A program made the translations under genes and the position numbers. The notes under the pieces were generated by a model that made no database searches, was not told where the DNA came from, and was given only the letters and a program-made list of their open reading frames with translations. This document shows positions 41,137 to 44,642 of a stretch of 44,642 bases of DNA, piece by piece. This stretch comes from Candidatus Raymondbacteria bacterium RIFOXYA2_FULL_49_16. GTDB taxonomy: Bacteria; Fibrobacterota; OXYB2-FULL-49-7; XYB2-FULL-49-35. Numbering within the stretch: the first letter of the stretch is position 1; every line of letters starts with the position of its first letter. The stretch is taken from NCBI GenBank assembly GCA_001789205.1, contig MFYT01000097.1, forward strand, positions 95,703-140,344. The letters are read 5' to 3'.

Positions 41137-42365
41137 TGGACGAAAAGACCATTGTCGGTCTCGACATAGGCACCACCAAGATCGGAGTGGTCATTGCCGA
41201 GGTGACAGAGGAAAACACCGTCAACATCGTGGGCGTGGGACTTGCGCAGTCCGACGGGCTGCGTAAGGGCGTTGTAGTGAACATCGACAAGACCGTCCAG
41301 GCCATCGAGAAGGCAGTGGAAGAGGCGGAGCTCATGGCTGGCATTGATATTGATTCCGTGTTTGTGGGCATTGCGGGCGGCCACATCAAGAGCATCAACA
41401 GCAAGGGTGTGGTGGCCGTGACGAACGCCAACAGTGAGATAACCGAAGAGGATGTGGCCCGGGTTATTGAACAGGCCAAGGCGGTCGCTATTCCAATTGA
41501 CAGGCAGATTATCCATGTGATCCCGCAGGAGTTCATCGTGGACGAGCAGGCGGGTATCAAGGAGCCGGTGGGCATGTCGGGCGTGCGGCTGGAGGTCGAG
41601 GCGCACGTGGTGACCGGAGCCATTACCTCGGCGGCGAACATCTACAAGAGCGTGGAAAAGGCCGGGTTGAATGTGCTTGATATTGTTTTGGAGCCCTTGG
41701 CAAGCAGCTACGCCGTGCTTTCTGAGGACGAAAAAGAGCTGGGTGTCGCCCTTATCGATATGGGCGGCGGCACCACGGACATCGCGATCTTCTTTGACAA
41801 CGCGATCCGTCACACGGCCGTGGTGGGACTGGGCGGCAAAAATGTGACCAGCGACATCGCCATCGGCATCAGGACACCTATTGAGCGCGCGGAGGAGATA
41901 AAAAAGCGGTTTGGACTGGCCATGGCGTCACTGGCGCGCAAGGAGGAGTATGTCGAAGTGCCGGGTGTGGGCGGCCGCGAGAGCAGGGAAATTTCGCGCA
42001 GCGTTCTCGCCTCGATCATTGAGCCGCGGCTCGAGGAGATATTCTCCCTTGTCAAACGTGAGATAAAACGGAGCGAGTTTGCCGATATGCTGGGCGCGGG
42101 TATTGTGCTCACCGGCGGCGGCGCGCTGCTCGAGGGCATTGTGGAGGTGGCCGAACAAGTCTTCGAAATGCCCGTGCGCGTGGGCAACCCGACCGGGTTC
42201 GGCGGCCTTGCCGACTCGGTGAAATCGCCCATCTGGGCCACGGGCGTGGGACTCATCCATTACGGGAACAAAAATTTTGGGAACCTGATGGTGGAGAAGA
42301 AGGAAGGGGAGCTGTTTAAAAACATTGTGGACAAGTTCAGGCAGATATTCAGGGACTATTTTTAA
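41136..42365 (+). CDS. ftsA: Cell-division protein FtsA
   Basis: FtsA is the actin-like ATPase that tethers FtsZ filaments to the membrane. ATG 41136 is chosen because AAAGGAGGAA (41121-41130) precedes it and it overlaps the ftsQ stop as TAATG; the longer frame from 40995 is antecedent ftsQ sequence. The 409-residue protein has the phosphate motif GLDIGTTKIG (8-17), the 1C subdomain (about 85-165), IDMGGGTTDIAIF (about 207-219), and VLTGGGALLEG. The last 17 residues (LFKNIVDKFRQIFRDYF) form the amphipathic membrane-targeting helix. All hallmarks are present. Confidence 0.97.
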   Translation: MDEKTIVGLDIGTTKIGVVIAEVTEENTVNIVGVGLAQSDGLRKGVVVNIDKTVQAIEKAVEEAELMAGIDIDSVFVGIAGGHIKSINSKGVVAVTNANSEITEEDVARVIEQAKAVAIPIDRQIIHVIPQEFIVDEQAGIKEPVGMSGVRLEVEAHVVTGAITSAANIYKSVEKAGLNVLDIVLEPLASSYAVLSEDEKELGVALIDMGGGTTDIAIFFDNAIRHTAVVGLGGKNVTSDIAIGIRTPIERAEEIKKRFGLAMASLARKEEYVEVPGVGGRESREISRSVLASIIEPRLEEIFSLVKREIKRSEFADMLGAGIVLTGGGALLEGIVEVAEQVFEMPVRVGNPTGFGGLADSVKSPIWATGVGLIHYGNKNFGNLMVEKKEGELFKNIVDKFRQIFRDYF

Positions 42366-42392
42366 TTAACCATTTACCAGGAGGAGAGACAA

Positions 42393-43994
42393 ATGTTTAC
42401 ATTCGAAGAATCCTTCACGAGCAAGGCGAAGCTGAAGGTGATCGGGGTGGGCGGCGCGGGCGGCAACGCGGTCAACCGCATGGTCGAAGAGGGGCTCGAC
42501 CATGTCGAGTTCATCGCGATCAACACCGACTCGCAGGACCTTGACCGGAACAAGGCGCAATGCCGCATCCAGGTCGGCGACCGGGTGACCAGGGGCCTTG
42601 GCGCTGGCGCCAAGCCCGAGACAGGCAGGCGCGCGGTAGAAGAGAACAAGAACGATATTATGCAGAAGCTGGACGGCTCGGACATGGTGTTCATCACCGC
42701 GGGCATGGGCGGCGGCACAGGCACGGGCGGCGCGCCCATTGTCGCGCAGATAGCAAAGGAAATGGGCATTCTGACCGTGGCTATTGTGACCAAACCCTTC
42801 ACGTACGAGGGTAAAGTGCGCATGACAAACGCGCTCTCGGGCATCGATGAAATGCGCAAACACGTGGACACTATCATTGTAATTCCCAACCAGCGGTTGC
42901 TCACCATGATTGAAAAGAACACCCCCATGAAGGAGGCGTTCCGCAGGGCCGACGACATTCTCTATCACGCGACCCGCGGTATTTCCGACCTCATCAACGT
43001 GAATGGCCTCATCAATATCGATTTTGCGGACGTGGACACGGTGATGCGGAGCATGGGTGATGCGCTCATGGGCACAGGCTACGCCTCGGGCGAGAACATG
43101 GCGCGCGCCGCGGCTGAAATGGCAATTAAATCGCCGCTGCTCGAAGACGTGAACGTGAAGGGTGCGCGCGGTGTGCTTATCAACATCACGGGCGGCGACG
43201 ATCTTTCACTTCACGATTTCAGCGAAATTTCCTCGTTCATCCACGACGAAGTTGGCGGTGATGATACTGACACCAACATCATCGTGGGCGCGGTCACCGA
43301 TCCTACCATGCAGGGACAGATCAGGGTCACGCTCATTGCCACGGGCTTTGCGCGCGATCCACAGAAGACAGTGTTCAAACCCTTTGAGGAAGAAAACATC
43401 GCCCGCAGGGTGAACTACGCTCCAGTGTCCCGCCAGGCTGGTACGCCGATCAAGCCTGTTGTCCGGAACGTGGCGGAAAAGGCCCCGCAGAAGAAGGAGC
43501 ACGCGCTCCCGCTGTTCGACCTTGGGCCGCGTGAGCCTGCCCAGGTGAAACCGGTTGAGCCGGCTGAAAAAAGCGAGGAACCAGAGACCGCCGAGGTGGA
43601 GCAGTTGATCGCCAAGGTGGAACAAGGCATGAACGTGGTTGATGAACAGAAAAAGGAGGCTGTTGCCGCGTCCGTGATCGAGGAAAAACCGCGTGTTGTG
43701 GAAGCGCCTCGTGTCGAGAAAGAGAGTCTTTACAGAGAGGTGCAGAAGGAAATAGACATTGAGAGCCGGAAGGCCGAGGGCGCGCGCGACCGGATCAAGC
43801 GGTTCAATTCCATCGATGACCTCATTTCGTACGAGGAATTCAAGAACAATGTCCAAAATTCGTGCATCAAGAACATTGGCGAGCGGCTGGGACGCACGGT
43901 AAAACGCGACGAATTTTCCCTCAAGACCAGCATTATCGCGCACGAAGAGGATGATTACGACGTACCTACGTTCCTCAGACAGCAGCACGATTGA
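42393..43994 (+). CDS. ftsZ: Cell-division GTPase FtsZ with long C-terminal linker
   Basis: FtsZ is the tubulin-like GTPase that forms the division ring. AGGAGGAGA precedes ATG 42393. The GTPase domain (about 12-325) keeps GGAGGNAVNRM, the tubulin loop GGGTGTG (106-112) and the T7 loop NIDFADVD (208-215). The protein is 533 residues, about 150 more than usual: a linker of roughly 195 residues with a Pro/Glu-rich half (about 345-400) and a predicted helical half (about 400-515; VEQLIAKVEQGMNVVDEQKK, YREVQKEIDIESRKAEGARD), before the FtsA-binding tail YDVPTFLRQQ. The tail matches the DIPxFLR consensus. It is the last gene of the cluster. Confidence 0.97.
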   Translation: MFTFEESFTSKAKLKVIGVGGAGGNAVNRMVEEGLDHVEFIAINTDSQDLDRNKAQCRIQVGDRVTRGLGAGAKPETGRRAVEENKNDIMQKLDGSDMVFITAGMGGGTGTGGAPIVAQIAKEMGILTVAIVTKPFTYEGKVRMTNALSGIDEMRKHVDTIIVIPNQRLLTMIEKNTPMKEAFRRADDILYHATRGISDLINVNGLINIDFADVDTVMRSMGDALMGTGYASGENMARAAAEMAIKSPLLEDVNVKGARGVLINITGGDDLSLHDFSEISSFIHDEVGGDDTDTNIIVGAVTDPTMQGQIRVTLIATGFARDPQKTVFKPFEEENIARRVNYAPVSRQAGTPIKPVVRNVAEKAPQKKEHALPLFDLGPREPAQVKPVEPAEKSEEPETAEVEQLIAKVEQGMNVVDEQKKEAVAASVIEEKPRVVEAPRVEKESLYREVQKEIDIESRKAEGARDRIKRFNSIDDLISYEEFKNNVQNSCIKNIGERLGRTVKRDEFSLKTSIIAHEEDDYDVPTFLRQQHD

Positions 43995-44007
43995 TCTCAC
44001 CCCCCGA

Positions 44008-44032
44008 CCCCCTCTCCTTCAAGGAGAGGGGG
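44008..44032. repeat. Inverted repeat after ftsZ
   Basis: CCCCCTCTCCTT (44008-44019) and AAGGAGAGGGGG (44021-44032) are perfect 12-bp arms around one base, 14 bp after the ftsZ stop. Such CCCCTCTCCTT hairpins are a common dispersed intergenic repeat type. It lacks a T tract, but could slow or end transcription, or protect the ftsZ message. Confidence 0.6.
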
Positions 44033-44055
44033 AGGAAATCCAGGAGAAACGAAGA

Positions 44056-44250
44056 ATGAAAATGTATAAATGCAAGGTAAAGGGAACGGTCGATTCTGAT
44101 GGATGCTTCACTTGTTTTGCCCGCAAGGAACATGACCCGGAATCCATGAGCAGAGTACTGTGCAAACAGCGCAATATCACTGATGAAATGGTCGTGGAAT
44201 CGGTATTCAAGGAAGAAGTGCCGACTGAGTCTGAAGCAGTAACTGTTTGA
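44056..44250 (+). CDS. Small Cys-containing protein, unknown
   Basis: A 64-residue protein from ATG 44056 (AGGAGAA site upstream; the frame from 43951 overlaps ftsZ and the hairpin). It has four cysteines, Cys6, Cys17, Cys20 (a CxxC pair, CFTC) and Cys36, that might bind zinc, and an acidic tail (KEEVPTESEAVTV). I do not recognise a family. It lies 61 bp after ftsZ on the same strand and may be read through from the cluster. Confidence 0.5.
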   Translation: MKMYKCKVKGTVDSDGCFTCFARKEHDPESMSRVLCKQRNITDEMVVESVFKEEVPTESEAVTV

Positions 44251-44289
44251 TTTTTTAAAGGACTGGGACGGGTGGTTCGAGGATTGAAG

Positions 44290-44313
44290 CTCGCTTCGCT
44301 CTCGCGAAGCGAG
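44290..44313. terminator. Hairpin after the small Cys protein
   Basis: CTCGCTTCG (44290-44298) and CGAAGCGAG (44305-44313) form a 9-bp GC-rich stem with a 6-nt loop, 40 bp after the stop. No clear T tract follows, so termination is uncertain. Confidence 0.4.
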
Positions 44314-44459
44314 GTAAGGTAGACTCGTGCCTAACGGCGTAACCAATCGATCCCCCCAGCACCCCTGCGCCTTATATCCCTCTTAGCAAGGGGGGTGGCT
44401 CCAGAAATGCTAATGGGGGACCAGGACATTAACATTGGGAACTGTTGAATGACCAATGA

Positions 44460-44506
44460 GGGGCATCATTCATTTAACGCAGGCAATTATTGTTGAATGA
44501 CGCCCC
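44460..44506 (-). terminator. Hairpin directly after the T9SS-substrate gene
   Basis: GGGGCATCATTCA (44460-44472) pairs with TGAATGACGCCCC (44494-44506) with one mismatch. It starts 3 bp from the stop of the minus-strand gene. TGTTGAATGAC is also repeated directly at 44443-44453 and 44491-44501. No T tract follows on the minus strand, so it may stabilise the mRNA rather than terminate. Confidence 0.45.
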
Positions 44507-44508
44507 TG

Positions 44509-44642
44509 CTATTTAACTATCACCATTTTCCTCGTTTTCAGATACTTATCGCCAATATTGATTCGGTATACATAGACCCCTGATGCCACATATCTTCCAT
44601 TGTTCGCCTTGCCATTCCATGCAACCTTGTACCTGTTTGGCG
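44509..44642 (-). CDS. C-terminal T9SS-type sorting domain of a secreted protein (partial)
   Basis: The last 43 codons of a minus-strand gene run from the window edge to a TAG at 44509-44511. They read as the FlgD-Ig-like type IX secretion sorting domain: YKVAWNGKANNGRYVASG, then VYVYRINIGDK and the final TRKMVIVK. The WNGKxxxGxxVxSGVYxYR pattern and the closing K-M-x-x-x-K are the marks of this signal, which directs a protein through the T9SS to the cell surface. The rest of the protein lies beyond the window, so its function is unknown. It is too short to appear as a long open frame but is a confident reading. Confidence 0.85.
   Translation of the reverse strand, partial: PNRYKVAWNGKANNGRYVASGVYVYRINIGDKYLKTRKMVIVK

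Noticed and set aside
1-44642. CRISPR array, tRNA or rRNA genes
   Set aside because: No regularly spaced direct repeats, cloverleaf-like sequences or conserved rRNA blocks were noticed on reading both strands.

Overview
The window looks like the chromosome of a Gram-negative, diderm bacterium of moderate GC content. It carries lipoproteins with lipoboxes, a PorV/PorQ-type outer-membrane barrel at the left end and, at the right edge, the last 43 residues of a protein with a type IX secretion (T9SS)-like C-terminal sorting domain. Together these point to the Fibrobacterota-Chlorobiota-Bacteroidota (FCB) superphylum, perhaps a Fibrobacterota-like or related candidate lineage. MurE has the DNPR motif, so the peptidoglycan is predicted to be of the meso-diaminopimelate type. 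The taxonomic placement is inference; no marker was searched.

Layout. (1) 1-2770: a TPR protein, an overlapping LolB-like lipoprotein and a PorV-like barrel. (2) 2784-4480: dnaA on the minus strand and an AT-rich upstream gap with tandem TTATCAACA-type boxes, a candidate replication origin. (3) 4481-8627: a DUF4954-like beta-helix protein and nagB on the minus strand, divergent from a hexokinase. (4) 8628-11040: an accessory patch with a decayed insertion sequence with 21-bp terminal repeats, a truncated transposase and a DUF6788-like passenger gene, a GspE/PilB fragment and an ORF6N-domain gene. (5) 11099-17494: queA, a helicase-less XPB-like/WYL-like protein, and dnaE. (6) 17531-20279: a broken sensor-kinase gene, a cNMP-binding/TPR/small membrane protein operon and a SemiSWEET-like gene. 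(7) 20329-26918: cmk, rpsA and a basic protein with a terminator, then a DUF2953-like protein, a secreted PHP-domain protein and a lipoprotein. (8) 27155-43994: a complete-looking dcw cluster. (9) 43995-44642: a small Cys-containing protein, hairpins and the T9SS-type C-terminus.

The dcw cluster reads mraZ-rsmH-ftsL-ftsI-[STAS]-murE-murF-mraY-murD-ftsW-murG-murC-ftsQ-ftsA-ftsZ, all on the plus strand and mostly with 4-bp ATGA overlaps. It starts from a sigma70-like promoter followed by 10-bp-spaced TGGGN MraZ boxes. It covers cytoplasmic and lipid-linked precursor synthesis and the divisome core, but lacks murB and ddl. A STAS-domain gene inside it is not part of the classical cluster.

The most interesting items are the STAS gene inside dcw; the variant DnaA boxes together with Asn/Ala substitutions in the DnaA DNA-recognition motif; the motor-less XPB-like protein fused to a WYL-like fold next to dnaE; and the secreted PHP-TPR-CBM9-like protein. 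I did not see any CRISPR array, rRNA or tRNA, or a clear defence or secondary-metabolite system.
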